Assembly (NCBI GenBank): GCA_030686995.1
Contig: CM060685.1
Location: 126,443,823-126,507,822, forward strand
Length of the DNA: 64,000 nt
Reading direction: 5' to 3'
From: Artemisia argyi
Taxonomy: Eukaryota; Streptophyta; Magnoliopsida; Asterales; Asteraceae
In this document: positions 11,578-23,763 of the stretch, one piece after another
Position numbering within the stretch: the first letter of the stretch is position 1
How the letters are laid out: each line of letters starts with the position of its first letter
Made by a program: the position numbers and the translations under genes
Notes under the pieces: model-generated
What the model was told of the DNA's origin: nothing
Databases searched by the model: none
The model's input: only the letters and a program-made list of their open reading frames with translations

Positions 11578-12998
11578 TGATGCGTGGGGTTTGCACCAGG
11601 CTTTACCTCTCGAGGGATCTCGAGAAGCTTACAACCCCCACCAGGCAGTGTACCTGATCGATGTAGTATAGTATAATGACAAGTACCGGGGGATTGATCG
11701 TTCAGCTAGGAATAGTGTCGCTAGGATTAGAAAACCTAAAGACTAGGTCTAGAGATGAGGGATGATTCTTTTTGTATTTTTATATTTTTAGGAAAGCAAA
11801 TTAAAATCTCGGATTTTGAAGGATTTGGGTGGAATTAGTTGCTAGTCAACTAACCCAATACTAAGATGCAATCAAAATAAAATACTAAAAATGAAAATAA
11901 ACTATATTAAACTAAAGTTGTGAGCAATATGTGGGAGAAATGTGTTTACTTAGATTTCACTACTCCCTAGATATCTTTTACACGTTAATTACTTGTTATA
12001 GTTGCGTGGATGACGGATTGTATTCCTTACTACCATTCATGGGGTGGCGTACTTACTTCCCCAATCGTATGAATGCCTACTTCACTCCTATGTCGAGCCG
12101 GCTAAGAAGCTCCTAACATGTGATAATTAGAATTTACTCATGCATTAAATACAAACAATAAAACCTAGTACACATCGGTTCATGTTTCCTAAGACGTTCA
12201 AGCATGTTACACAATGGAGATCTGCCAGTTTTCTTAAGCCTAACATTGAAATCATTCATCCAATACAACCATAAACAAGTAATCAACACATAATTAACAT
12301 CTAGGTTTCATTAGATCTAAGCAAACACAAGATAAATCTAGCCTAGCATGTTGAAATTAAGACAAGCACAAGATATAGACAACCAACGCATAGACATATT
12401 GATTGAATTAAAGAGAAGACTTATCTTAATAGCACATGAAAGGATTCAAGGGGTTAAAACCCTTGAATATACTGTAAAATACGAGCTAGGGTTCACAAAG
12501 TTCGGCCCTAGGGTTTCTCCACACAAGTTCCTCTCAATGAATGAAAAATAGAAAACTATATATAGATTTTAGAAGGTGACGGCGTCAAGAACAAATGTCT
12601 GACGCCGTCATCTCACCGCCAAATAGTTCCTCGGACTGCCTAGATCTGGATCTGACGCCGTCATGCGTACACCTTATGCAGGCCGTCATGATTTTAACTC
12701 TTGACGCTCTTGTTGTGACGCCTTCAGGTTTCTTCTGGGTCGTCATGGACTTTACTCTTGACGCCGTCAGGATTTTCTTCTTGACGCCATCATACACTGT
12801 TCTCAGCATGGAAAATTAAGTCTTTGGCGTTTTCTTCACTTTTATGCTCCAAAAACGTCTGAATTGCTTCTTTTTCCAGATTTCTCTCCCAAAGTACCTA
12901 AAATCACAAAAGGAACGATTTAGGGCAATATTTGATCAAATAAATTCAATTCCGGGCTTAAATGACCCCCTAAAAGTGGTTCATTTTTCGCCTCATCA
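11578..12998 (-). repeat. 3' LTR of the nested element
   Basis: Direct copy of 16884-18302 with about 30 differences. It contains the TGACG/CGTCA array at 12578-12791. The short frames at 11931, 12348 and 12595 recur in the partner LTR at the same places and look like chance. Confidence 0.95.
12578..12791. promoter_or_regulatory. Array of TGACGCCGTCA palindromes in the LTR
   Basis: Full or near TGACG-N-CGTCA sites at about 12578, 12600, 12653, 12716, 12757 and 12781, with extra TGACG or CGTCA half sites between. The partner LTR repeats them and two more occur in the internal region (15014, 15034). TGACG is the core bound by plant TGA-type bZIP factors, so an enhancer role is plausible but inferred. 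Confidence 0.6.
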
Positions 12999-13591
12999 TA
13001 TACCCTTACACTTGAGATTTGCTTGTCCTCAAGCAAATGCGCTTTTATTCTAATCAAAATACAAATTAGGGGTCATTTAACACTAATATAAAAGTAATTA
13101 CAACAAATAATCATTCCACTAAAGTCCAAAGACAAGCACGGAGGTCATATACTAGCACCTCACAAATAGTGTTTAGATACTCACATCTCTCGGGTGTAAT
13201 AAAGTATAAATTACAATATGGAAATGGAAAACATCTCTCACTACCTGTCATAGCAAAATAGATTACCGTAGGCTTGGGAAAGGATCAAACCTCCACCACA
13301 TGGCGTAAGCACCTAGGACAAACTATCAAAGAGGTCTTTTAAAGGGTTGTAAAGTTAGGTGTAGGGATATGAAATACACAGTTTTGTTGGATATAGGCAG
13401 TCTTTACTGGTGGCGAGTTAACAATCTTGGTTAATTACATGTACAATATGGCGTTGCTAAGCCAAGACTAGACTCGACTTAAGCTAATAAATGAAAAATA
13501 ACAAAAACATAAAATGAACATAGAATGAAAAGGGATGGTAGTCCGTATGTTTTTTTTCTTTTTTCTTTTTCTTTATCTTGATTTTTTCGAT

Positions 13592-13637
<46 letters not shown>

Positions 13638-15478
13638 ATACACTCTTACCCTACCATCCAAAATAATACATCATAGGGAATGAAAATCCCCTTACACTTG
13701 AATTTTTACATACTTTACAATAAACTAATCTAATGACTCGAATTAAGAAAATCAAAACACTTGGAGTACTTTTAAGATTAACGTACATATGGGGGTAATA
13801 TATGGTGTTCTTCCCCATTACTCCATAAAATAAGTACTTTACCCATGAGTCTCAATCGTCCCAAAACAATATGTACAAGGATATGACTCGACTTAGCAAC
13901 CATGTAATCAATTAGATAGTTAACTTAGGGTTTAACAAATAACAATAATGCACTAAAGATGAGTGCATACATGGAAGGCTAAGGCGATTTGGGTGTACAT
14001 TTAAGTGGGGTGTAACAAATTCTTCCTTTAAGTAAGATGCTTAAAGTTAGAAACGAAAAGATAGGCTCGGAGGGGTGTACTAGGGGTTTCGTGTACTAAA
14101 ATGAGTACAACGCTAAGGTGTGGGAAAAATTAGTTGACTTAACTAGCCAAGTATTATGACTTAAATGGTCAAGTAATTATGATACGGATTTAACACAAGA
14201 GTGATCCTAATGCCTTTTATCATGTAGTAAATCCTACTACACGAATGTAGTCTCACTAGCGGTCTCGGGATGCACCACTAACGCAAGTTCTAGAATCTAA
14301 ATGCTACCGGTACACTCATAAGCACTAATAGTAAATATTTTTCCTATCAAATCTAAAGGCGAACCTCACATATTTGGGTGGAAAATTTTTCTGAATAGTA
14401 CGGTTTTGTGCTAGTCATATAATCTCCAATCCATGAGACGCTTGCTATGGCTAAAGTTTCACTCCTAAATGTTGTAAAAAAAATTAAATTTGGCGCTAAA
14501 ATTACACTAACAAGTATTTCTCATAGTTTTATTACACATTTACTATCAAACAAACAAACTAAAGCGAAAGTGTATCTGTAAGGTATCATCATTTTACCCT
14601 CCCCTTACACTTAAGATGAACATTGTCCCCAATGTTCAAGTAAAGAATGTAAAAGTTAAATAAGTAAAAAGAATGAAATCAAATACTCCCCTGATTCGCT
14701 CGGTATGGATAATAAGGTGGCCAGGTTAAATCTTCCTTCAAGAAAATGAACAATCAAAGCTTCCCTTCCAGAAAAATAATCATCTTCTTGTCATACATAA
14801 CCTGTAAATCCTAAGAAAACAGACAAGGCAACCTCGCATAAAATCGGCGGCAATCTACATATACTACTAAGTCCTAGAAAACAAAGTAAGATATAATGCT
14901 TGTGGAATGAAGTTTGCAGATTTCCTGGAGATTATAAAACTTAATAATTCAACAAAAACTTTAAGACTCCGTTAGAAAAACAAAACCGGTAAAATTTCCA
15001 GATTTTTACATGTGACGCCGTCAAGAGTAAACTCATGACGCCGTCAGAAGTGACCTGCAGAAATTCTTATGTTAAGTTTCCGGAAAATTTCTGGAAAAAC
15101 TTGGTTCTACTTCCTGGAAAATCCTGCAAAACTTCATTATGACTCGATACAAGCATTTGACTCTAACAAATACGAATATACATGTTCATTTAATATTGTG
15201 GAGAATCATGAGCGGTTTGTTTCTTAAAAACATATTTGGGGTTTCCCCTTACACTTATCTTTTGCAAAAATACCTTTGGGTGAAGTTAAGACTAGGCCAA
15301 AACAACAAAGTGAAGTATTTCCACTATTTAGTTTAGAAACATGATCTACCAACAATAAAAATAAAGCATGCATACTGAAACAAATAAAATCAAACAAACA
15401 AACAAACAAACAAATAAAGATTGGGTTGCCTCCCAATAACTGCTTGTTTTTGTTCGAGTCACGAGCCTGACTCAACCC
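12999..15478 (-). other. Non-coding 3' internal part of the nested element
   Basis: No coding frame of note. The terminal polypurine tract (minus AAGTGTAAGGGTATA) lies against the left LTR and is preceded by a 9-bp stem-loop at 13017-13038. A second module, stem 14617-14638 then AAGTGTAAGGGGAGGG, lies internally. A third AAGTGTAAGGGG near 15247 has only a weak stem. A T run of about 42 bases (13594-13635) produces a spurious Lys-rich frame. Confidence 0.65.
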
Positions 15479-16708
15479 TTATTTAACGGAAATAGGGGCG
15501 GTTTTTCTTACACTTTGAATTAAGTGCGGGTGGAAGTAGCGATACACACCCTTAGGGTGGAAATATGCCACGTGAGGAAAGTGTGGTGGATGAATTATAT
15601 GCTCAAAGGGGTGTGCTCCTATCATCATAACCTTACCAAATTCAATCGGGTTAATGGGTGGATTAAGATTTTTTCCTAAAAAGGGATCATTTTCTATCAA
15701 CTTCAAGAGACTACTAGTTGGGGATCTATCTTGACCTAATAAACCCGGTTTAAACCCATAATGTTTCTTGTAATCAATCATAAATGGGTGATGTAAGCAT
15801 GTAAGGTCATTTTCCACTCCTATATTGGCTTCCTCTCTACAAAGCTTAGAGTTCACTACCTTTATCCTAAGACTACCCGGACTACATGGGTTGATGGGTG
15901 GGTCAGCTCCTCTTTTGTCTCCTAGATGTATATCTAAGGATGGAAAGTTGTGTGAAGATTGAGGTTCCGGTTCATCAACACTAGGTAATTCCCTAGAACT
16001 AAGAGTAAGGTTATCACTACAAGTATTCAAACCTATATCCTCTAGTGGTGTTTGGTACAAGGGTTCTACCTCTATTGGGGCTCCTATATTCTCTTCTACT
16101 TCTTCCAGGTAAGTCACGGGTGGTGTGTATTCCTCAAGTGATAGCGGGAGTTGTGGGGTACTTTGTAGGTTTGCGTTATTCACCTCATCCTTCCTTTTCT
16201 CAACATCACCTATATCCTCATCACGTGCTTTACTAGAAGCTAACCTAAACATGTTCCTAAGTATCTCAAATCCTTCTCTAGCCATTTCAAGTTCTAAGTC
16301 TGATTCATAAGAACCTTCCTCAATAACTTGATTACAATGTTCAATTTGCCTAAAGGATTCATCTTTTTGCTCAATATGATCATGTTCGGCTAAATCCTCC
16401 TTAATTGTTTCCTCAAGTTGTGATGTATACAAACCCATCAATTCATTGAACTTATGGTTCACGGTTAGGAGGCTTTCCTCAAAATTTTTCCGAAGGGTCT
16501 TACTAAAAGGAATTGATCCTAACAATGATTGTTTAATATAGGCCACACATGCGCATAACTCATCAAACCTATCAAACTTTACACCCATCTCCTCTTGTAT
16601 ATATCTAAGATCACTTAAAAATTCATTGGAGCAGCAGGAAGCAAATCTATCCAAGTAAACTAATTGTTCCTCATTTGTTAATGATCTAAAGTGAATTTCA
16701 TCCGCCAT
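15479..16708 (-). CDS. Intact orphan ORF of the nested non-autonomous element
   Basis: ATG at 16708 (MADEIHFRSLTNEEQL, A at -3 and G at +4) to a stop at 15479: 409 codons without interruption. The N-terminal half (to about residue 200) is mostly helical-looking and acidic. A middle part is rich in Glu, Pro and Ser. The C-terminus is aromatic and His/Pro-rich (HFPHVAYFHPKGVYRYFHPH) with a basic end. I see no zinc knuckle, protease DSG, RT or integrase motif. Position right after the leader and primer site suggests a gag-like or packaging protein. An intact frame beside about 2% diverged LTRs suggests it was functional at insertion. Family not recognised with confidence. Confidence 0.75.
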   Translation of the reverse strand: MADEIHFRSLTNEEQLVYLDRFASCCSNEFLSDLRYIQEEMGVKFDRFDELCACVAYIKQSLLGSIPFSKTLRKNFEESLLTVNHKFNELMGLYTSQLEETIKEDLAEHDHIEQKDESFRQIEHCNQVIEEGSYESDLELEMAREGFEILRNMFRLASSKARDEDIGDVEKRKDEVNNANLQSTPQLPLSLEEYTPPVTYLEEVEENIGAPIEVEPLYQTPLEDIGLNTCSDNLTLSSRELPSVDEPEPQSSHNFPSLDIHLGDKRGADPPINPCSPGSLRIKVVNSKLCREEANIGVENDLTCLHHPFMIDYKKHYGFKPGLLGQDRSPTSSLLKLIENDPFLGKNLNPPINPIEFGKVMMIGAHPFEHIIHPPHFPHVAYFHPKGVYRYFHPHLIQSVRKTAPISVK

Positions 16709-16860
16709 AATGACAGATGAAAATGGTTTTACAAACAAAGGGCACAAAGAAAAAGATAGACTACAAGAAAGCTAATAAAAAGAAAATAAAAATCTCACTA
16801 AAAAGGAATCTAATGAGTAGACCTAATCAAAATAAATTCCAACCTAAGCAATAACTATTC

Positions 16861-16877
16861 CCAGGGCCTTGGCGCCA
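16861..16877 (-). other. Primer binding site of the nested element
   Basis: On the minus strand TGGCGCCAAGGCCCTGG follows the 5' LTR after a few bases (ACTTTT). The TGGCGCC start is shared with the Athila-like elements at 20006 and 63184; the rest differs, so the exact tRNA is uncertain. Confidence 0.7.
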
Positions 16878-16883
16878 AAAAGT

Positions 16884-18302
16884 TGATGCGTGGGGTTTGC
16901 ACCAGGCTTTACCTCTCGAGGGATCTCGAGAAGCTTACAACCCCCACCAGGCAGTGTACCTGATCGATGTAGTATAGTATAATGACAAGTACCGGGGGAT
17001 TGATCGTTCAGCTAGGAATAGTATCGCTAGGATTAGAAAACCTAAAGACTAGGTCTAGAGATGAGGGATGATTGTTTTTGTATTTTTATATTTTTAGGAA
17101 AGAAATTAAAATCTCGGATTTTGAAGCATTTTGGCGGAATTAGTTGCTAGTCAACTAACCCAATACTAAGATGCAATCAAAATAAAATACTAAAAATGAA
17201 AATAAACTATATTAAACTAAAGTTGTAAGCAATATGTGGGAGAAATGTGTTTACTTAGATTTCACTACTCCCTAGATATCTTTTACACGTTAATTACTTG
17301 TTATAGTTGCGTGGATGACGGATTGTATTCCTTAATACCATTCATGGGGTGGCGTACTTACTTCCCCAATCGTATGAGTGCCTACTTCACTCCTATGTCG
17401 AGCCGGCTAAGAAGCTCCTAACATGGGATCATTAGAATTTACACATGCATTAAATACAACCAATAAAACCTAGTACACATCGGTTCATGTTTCCTAAGAC
17501 GTTCAAGCATGTTGCACAATGGAGATCTGCCAGTTTTCTTAAGCCTAACATTGAAATCATTCATCCAATACAACCATAAACAAGTAATCAACACATAATT
17601 AACATCTAGGTTTCATTAGATCTAAGCAAACACAAGATAAATCTAGCCTAGCATGTTGAAATTAAGACAAGCACAAGATATAGACAACCAACACATAGAC
17701 ATATTGATTGAATTAAAGAGAAGACTTATCTTAATAGCACATGAAAGGATTCAAGGGGTTAAAACCCTTGAATATACTATAAAATACGAACTAGGGTTCA
17801 CAAAGTTCGGCCCTAGGGTTTCTCCACACAAGTTCCTCTCAATGAATGAAAAATAGAAAACTATATATAGATTTTAGAAGGTGACGGCGTCAAGAACAAA
17901 TGTCTGACGCCGTCATCTCGCCGCCAAATAGTTCCTCGGACTGCCAAGATCTGGATCTGACGCCGTCATGTGTACACCTTATGCAGTCCGTCATGATTTT
18001 AACTCTTGACGCTCTTGTTGTGACGCCTTCAGGTTTCTTCTGTGTCATCATGGACTTTACTCTTGACGCCGTCAGGATTTCCTTCTTGACGACGTCATAC
18101 ACTGTTCTCAGCATGGAAAATTAAGTCTTTGGCGTTTTCTTCACTTCTATGCTCCAAAAACGTCAGAATTGCTTCCTTTTCCAGATTTCTCTCCCAAAGT
18201 ACCTAAATCACAAAAGGAACGATTTAGGGCAATATTTGATCAAATAAATTCAATTTCGGGCTTAAATGGCCCCCTAAAAGTGGTTCATTTTTCGCCTCAT
18301 CA
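16884..18302 (-). repeat. 5' LTR of the nested element
   Basis: Starts TGATGCGTGGGG beside the primer binding site and ends CGCCTCATCA, followed by the TTTAT duplication. It carries the same TGACG array (17883-18096). Confidence 0.95.
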
Positions 18303-20000
18303 TTTATGTAAGTACTTGGTTAAATTTCATCATACTTAGTAGTATATTTTGTGATTCTGAGTTGTGGTTTATTTTAGTTACATTTGATTGTTGTTATTGC
18401 TTCTGTTAGTATAAATTTAGCTAGTTAGATCATTAGTTTGTAGTTTTGTGGACTATTTCACTGTTTCATAGTATAAGTTGATTGATAAGGGAGTGTTTGG
18501 ATTTGCTTGGATCTGAGTTTAGTAGTTGTTAGTTTGTTGTCATTGCTTTACTCTTAGCTTATATCAATTTAGTATAAGTCAAATAGGGCATAATATAGTA
18601 GGCTTGTTCATTAAAAAGTCAAAGTAAGGTTTTATAATAAGTGACAGTTTGATTTTGTTAAATCAGTAAGTGGAATTATAGAAATAGTTGCATAATAGTA
18701 TAAATTAGCTTAGTATAGTGTAATATTAGCTTAATACAACATATAGGATAAGATTAGATTGATAGAATTTGGTTGTGGTCAAATTAGTTTGGTGATTCAA
18801 ATAGTCAACTGTTTCAGGTTGAAGTTTCCACAGGTTGCTGATTTTGGATTCAAATAGGATAGTGATTGATAGTTAGAGTTAGGGCTTTTGATACTTTTAG
18901 TATCTCAGTAGTATAGAATTTAATTTGCCCCAGTAATATCATAGTTCAGAGCTTATTAGGTGAGCTTATTGTATCTGCAAGATTAGTACATTAGAACTAG
19001 AAGCTGATAACTGCATAGGCCTGCTTGAACTCAGTTGAGCTTGAATCTTAGTATCATTGTTGTTTCTGAGTTCCATTAGAGTGTTTTTCATATGCTTATT
19101 TGTAGTGCTTATCATAAACTGTTATTGCTTCATTTTAGTGTTCCAGTGCTATTTTTGTTCTGATTTAAGTCTCATTGTGCTTATTATTTCATATTTCTTC
19201 TGTGGTTTCAGTTTCATAAAGTTTTGTTGCAAGGGCTTATTAATAAGCACTTGCTATAAGCTTTTTTTTGCTCATTAAGCACTTTACTAGCTTATTTCTT
19301 TTTCAAAATTTTTCTCCAAGTTCCTTTTATTATTTTAGAATTTCTATGAATTTTTCATATTTTTCTGAATTGTTTTACTATTTTTCTTAATTTTTCTTAG
19401 TTTTAAATCATTTTTAAATATTTTTAAATAAATTAAAATAATAAAAAAATCAGAAAAATCCATAAAAAATCCAAAAATATTTTAGATAATTCTTTTCTAT
19501 TATTTTAGAATTTTCAAAGTTGATTTTGTATCTTTCCCATTTGTTTTACATTTTCTTTTATTTTTAATTACTTTTTAAATTCCAAAATTAGCAATAAATC
19601 CATAGAAAATAAATAAAAAGTCAAAAAAATATTTTTCTTTTTCTCAAAATTATTTTAAGTAGTTTAAGATTTTTAGAAATTTATTTCATATTTTTCGGAT
19701 CATTTTTCATAAATAGTTACGTTTTTGTTCGTACGTTACATTTTAAAATCACGTTTGAATTCCCGTTTTTAGATTTTAATCACTTGTGCATACATAGCTT
19801 GTATCTTCTGCTTATTTCATCATTTCTTTTCATTATTTGAGTTCCACATTCACAAATTTCACTTTTCCACTTTTCACGACACGATTTGGCGAATCGAATT
19901 TCATGATTCCATTCAACCTTCGTTGGGATACGACTCGGGTAATCCGTATTTCTTGCTGATTTCCTCGATACTTAATATATATACTATAATTGAGCAATCA
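18303..20000 (+). repeat. Left LTR of the Athila-like element, second segment
   Basis: Resumes at TTTATGTAAGTAC, exactly where the right LTR continues without interruption near 27703. It runs colinear with the right LTR to GAGCAATCA at 20000, just before the primer binding site. AT-rich; the short ORF at 19057 is a chance frame also present in the right LTR. Confidence 0.9.
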
Positions 20001-20005
20001 ATTTT

Positions 20006-20023
20006 TGGCGCCGCTGCCGGGGA
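20006..20023 (+). other. Primer binding site, Asp-tRNA type
   Basis: TGGCGCCGCTGCCGGGGA begins five bases after the LTR end. It matches the TGGCGCCGTTGCCGGGGA site of Athila-type elements with one change. Confidence 0.85.
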
Positions 20024-20522
20024 AGGTTTGAAGTGAGTTTTTGAATATTCGTTTTGAAAAATCGTGTTTTGAAAACCTTCCTCTATCTTGTGAATATTTT
20101 CTATAAAAATATAAAAATTCAAAAACACTTTTCCTAAAGTGTTTTCAAAAATACAAAAAGAAAGTTATAGCCTCGACTCACTCGTGAAAGAAGGGGCGTT
20201 GTAAACCAAATAAGCATATCAACATAAGAACGCGTGAAATTAGTTGTTAATCAGATTACTTTAATTCTACAACCGAATAAGCGGAAAATACGAAAGCTTT
20301 GACATTAATTTGCAAGCTGGAGAGAGAAACACTCTTCTCTCCCGTTCCGTCGCGAGTAGTTTTGAAGGAAACGATTACGATTAATGTAACGTTTGAAAAA
20401 AGAAAATAAAATTTTTTGAGATTTGTTTTTCAATAAATTTAAAAAGCCAAAAATAATTCTAAATCAAAAATACAAAAAAGAATTTTTCTTTTTCTTTTTC
20501 TTTCTGATTTTATTTTTGGTGT

Positions 20523-23500
20523 ATGAACACCCGTTCTTCTTCTGAAAGTCTTATTCTCCATTGTCAAACCCCGAAAGGGCAATTCGACACACACACCGTG
20601 TCCATTTCCCCAACGTTGAGGAAATGGACCCGAATAATCAACACCCTCCGGTGGGTGGTGATGATCACCAGCACGTGCCAGCTCCCGATATCCGAACAAT
20701 GGAGGAGCTGTGCCAACCAACAATGCACGGAAGAGGTGGTCCGATTGCCCCTCTCAATATTGAGGCTACGGATTTTGGACTCAAGCATCATATGATACAA
20801 CAAGTCCAAAATTCATGCCAATTTCACGGTTTACCGGGTGATGATGCAAACAAGCATCTTGACAAATTTGTAACCGTCACCCAAAGTATGAAACAAAACG
20901 GGGTCTTCGATGAAACCCTCTGTCTTTCTCTCTTCCCCTATTCTCTAACGCATCATGCCACCGCTTGGTTTGATCGTCTTCCCAAGAACTCGATTCATAC
21001 TTTTGAGGAAATGGTTTCGAAGTTCTTGGCGAAGTATTTTCCTCCATCGATGGTGACGAAGCTACGAAACGATACTAGCAACTTTCGGAAACTTCCCGAT
21101 GAGTCGTTATTTGAGGCATGGGAACGTTATAAGCTTGCCATTGATCGGTGTCTGAACCATAATATGCTTCTCGTTATGAAAATTGATACGTTTTACAATG
21201 ATTTGACTTTACAACATCGTGACACGATCAATGCAGCAGCCGGAGGTACTTTTATGAAACGTCATCCTGAAGATTGTTACGAACTTATTGAGAATATGAC
21301 GGCTCATTACAATTATTGGGATTCCTCAGCCGAGAGGAATGAGCCAATGAGATCAACCGCGACTCATAATTCTTCGTATAATTCCGAGCTTGCGGCCATT
21401 ACTAAGAAGCTCGATGATATATCTACGGAGGTACTTTTATGAAACGTCATCCTGAAGATTGTTACGAGCTTGCGGCCATTACTACGAACGTATCAAACGA
21501 CTCAGGATCAAACCAAAAACCATCAAGTCAATATGGTTAGTCATGGTTGTGAGACTTGTGGTGGTCCTCATTTGTATTACGAATGTCCGAGAACCGGTGC
21601 CTTTTCTCATGAGAATGCGTATGCTGCAAACACGGGTAACAACGGTTACCCACCTCAAGGAGATCGAAATCTTTTCACCTACCGTTCCACCAATTATCTT
21701 GGACCACCCGTTCTCGAACAACCGAATCAAGTCAATCAAGTCAATCAAAATCATAATGTTCAAAATCGTAATAACCAAGGAAATCAAAATCAGAGTCGAG
21801 CTAACAATGGTTTTCAAAATCAAAATCAAGGATTCAATCAAAACCGGGGTTTTCAAGGAAATTACAATCAAGGCCCGAATCAAGGGAATTTTCAAAACCA
21901 ATGAAATTATGGAAACCCTGGGAATTTTCAAAATGCTAATCATGGAAATTTTCAGAACCGTGGGCAAAATTTCAATAATAATCAAAATCAAGGTGTTATT
22001 CAAAATCAAACGCCCACGGATGATTTGATTAAGCAATTGCTTCAAAACCAACAAGCTTTCATGGTAAAACAAGAAGAAACAACACTGTTATTTGCTACTC
22101 AAATTAGTGATTCAAACAAACGTTTAAATGATCGACCCTCGGGTTCAGGTACTACTTCTCTTCCAAGCAACACGATCACAAACCCGAGGGCGAGATTAAG
22201 GTGATCACGACTCGTAGTGGTGTTAAATATGATGGACCCACGGCTCCGACTACCTCCTCTTCTTTTTCTCCTAAGGTAGTGGACCGTGAGACCGAGGTGA
22301 TAAAGGACCCGGTTCCTCCTACTAATAACCGAGGTACTAAAAACGTCCAACCTCCGGTTGTCCAAATGTCTAAAGATAAAGAAAAAGTCATTTCTGAAAA
22401 AGGTGTTAAATACGAATCAAAACTTCCATATCCGTCAAGGTTTAATGATGAAGAGCTCCGTGCAAAATCTAAGAGACAAATGGAAAAGTTTCTTGATATT
22501 TTTCAAAAATTGCACTTCGACATCAGTTTCATGGATGCTCTTGTTTACATGCCAAAGTTTGCTTCAACGTTCAAAAATCTTATAAGTAATAAAGAAAAAT
22601 TGCTTGAGTTAGCTGAAACGCCGATTAATGCTCAATGCTTCGCTATTCTTCTCAAAAAGCTTCCCGAGAAGCTTGGAGATTTGGGTAAGTTTCTCATTCC
22701 TTGTTCGTTAAAAGATCAAGAGGTTTGCAATGCCCTTGCCGATTCAGGTGCAAGCATTAACCTTATGCCATTGTCAATCTATGAACAACTTGGAATGGGA
22801 GATCTTAAACCGACTCGTACGACTTTAGAGCTTGCTAATCGTTCGATTATCCATCCGGTCGGAATTGCTGAAGATGTATTTGTTCGAGTAAAGTCACGTA
22901 CTTTCCCAGTCGACTTTGTTGTTGTTGAGTACAAGGCCGATCCGAGAGTTCCTCTTATACTAGGGAGACCATTTTTGCTAACCGCAAAAGCCCTAGTCGA
23001 TCATTTTGAGGATACTCTGACTTTGCGACATGATGATGATATAATGATTTTTCGTGCTGATGCTTCAAAATCAAAGAAATATATCGTTAAAAGCATTGAT
23101 GTTTGTGATTATTCCTTTGATGATTTCTTGAAAACTATAGTCTCCGACTCTTCCCCATCTTGTCCTCCGATTGAGGAATATGATTCTTTTTGGGAACAGG
23201 TCGATGAATTCCTTGCTATTGATACGATTCCTTTATCTGAGATTGATGACTCTTACTCTGATTCGGAGGGAGATACTCTTTTTCTTGATAATTTGTTGAA
23301 CGATGAACCGTCAATCCCTCCGGATAAAGTTAAGAAGAAGATTGAACTAACGATTGAAGATCCTCTGGAACCCGAGCTCGAGGAATTTTTACCCGATTAT
23401 GAGTGTTTTTCATTTGATACGACTGAGGAGATTATTGGCAATCCCACTTCTCGTCCTGATCATTCTTATCCGGTTTATGAAGCTTTTCAATTTGATATCG

Positions 23501-23763
23501 ATAATACGGAAGAGACAAGTAGTGGCAGTACCACTTCTCATGCTTTTATCTCTCTTTCGGAGTATGATTCGTTTTGTTTTGTTAAGATTGATTGTGATTT
23601 TAAAAAGTTTTATGGTGAACTTTCTAATCCAGAGTATGAACATTTCTGTTTTGATCTTGAAAATGATCATGACCCGGGTGGCATTCTTAAAAATGAGAGT
23701 TTTTATGAAAATTTTATCCCATCCCTCCCACCCGGGAAAGTTTTTCAAAATGAGCTTGAATGA
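20523..23763 (+). pseudogene. gag: Athila gag-protease, frameshifted
   Basis: Likely start is MNTRSSSES at 20523, with a shift near 20560 into the main frame. The gag core (20690-21330) has GRGGPIAPLNI, SCQFHGLPGDDANKH, ATAWFDRLPKNSIHTFEEM and INAAAGGTFMKRHPEDCYEL, all Athila hallmarks. A scrambled duplication at 21426 brings a stop. The frame resumes at 21470 with the knuckle CETCGGPHLYYEC, then Asn/Gln-rich repeats, a stop at 21902 and a one-base shift near 22200. The aspartic protease follows with catalytic ADSGASINLMP (about 22738-22770), ELANRSIIHPVGIAEDV and VPLILGRPFL. An acidic tail has repeated Tyr-x-x-Phe-x-Phe-Asp motifs. The protease motif survives, but the polyprotein cannot be made whole. 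Confidence 0.9.

Larger units (their letters stand above)
11578..18302 (-). mobile_element. Complete non-autonomous LTR element nested in the Athila-like LTR
   Basis: Two 1.42 kb LTRs (11578-12998 and 16884-18302), both TGATGCG...CTCATCA, flanked by a perfect 5-bp duplication TTTAT (11573-11577 and 18303-18307). The primer site beside the right LTR sets minus orientation. Internal DNA holds one intact ORF (15479-16708) and no protease, RT or integrase. By eye the LTRs differ at about 30 positions (about 2%), so the insertion is fairly recent. It would need enzymes from another element; its TGGCGCC primer site points to Athila-type helpers. Confidence 0.93.

Noticed and set aside
12585..12819. 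Overlapping 74-codon frames on both strands, repeated in the partner LTR
   Set aside because: They overlie the TGACGCCGTCA array; the palindromes keep both strands open by chance.
13479..13661. Lys-rich minus ORF
   Set aside because: Driven by a T run of about 42 bases.
21482..22072. Ile-rich ORFs on both strands overlapping gag
   Set aside because: Off-frame readings of the Asn/Gln-rich gag repeat; the knuckle-containing frame is the real one.
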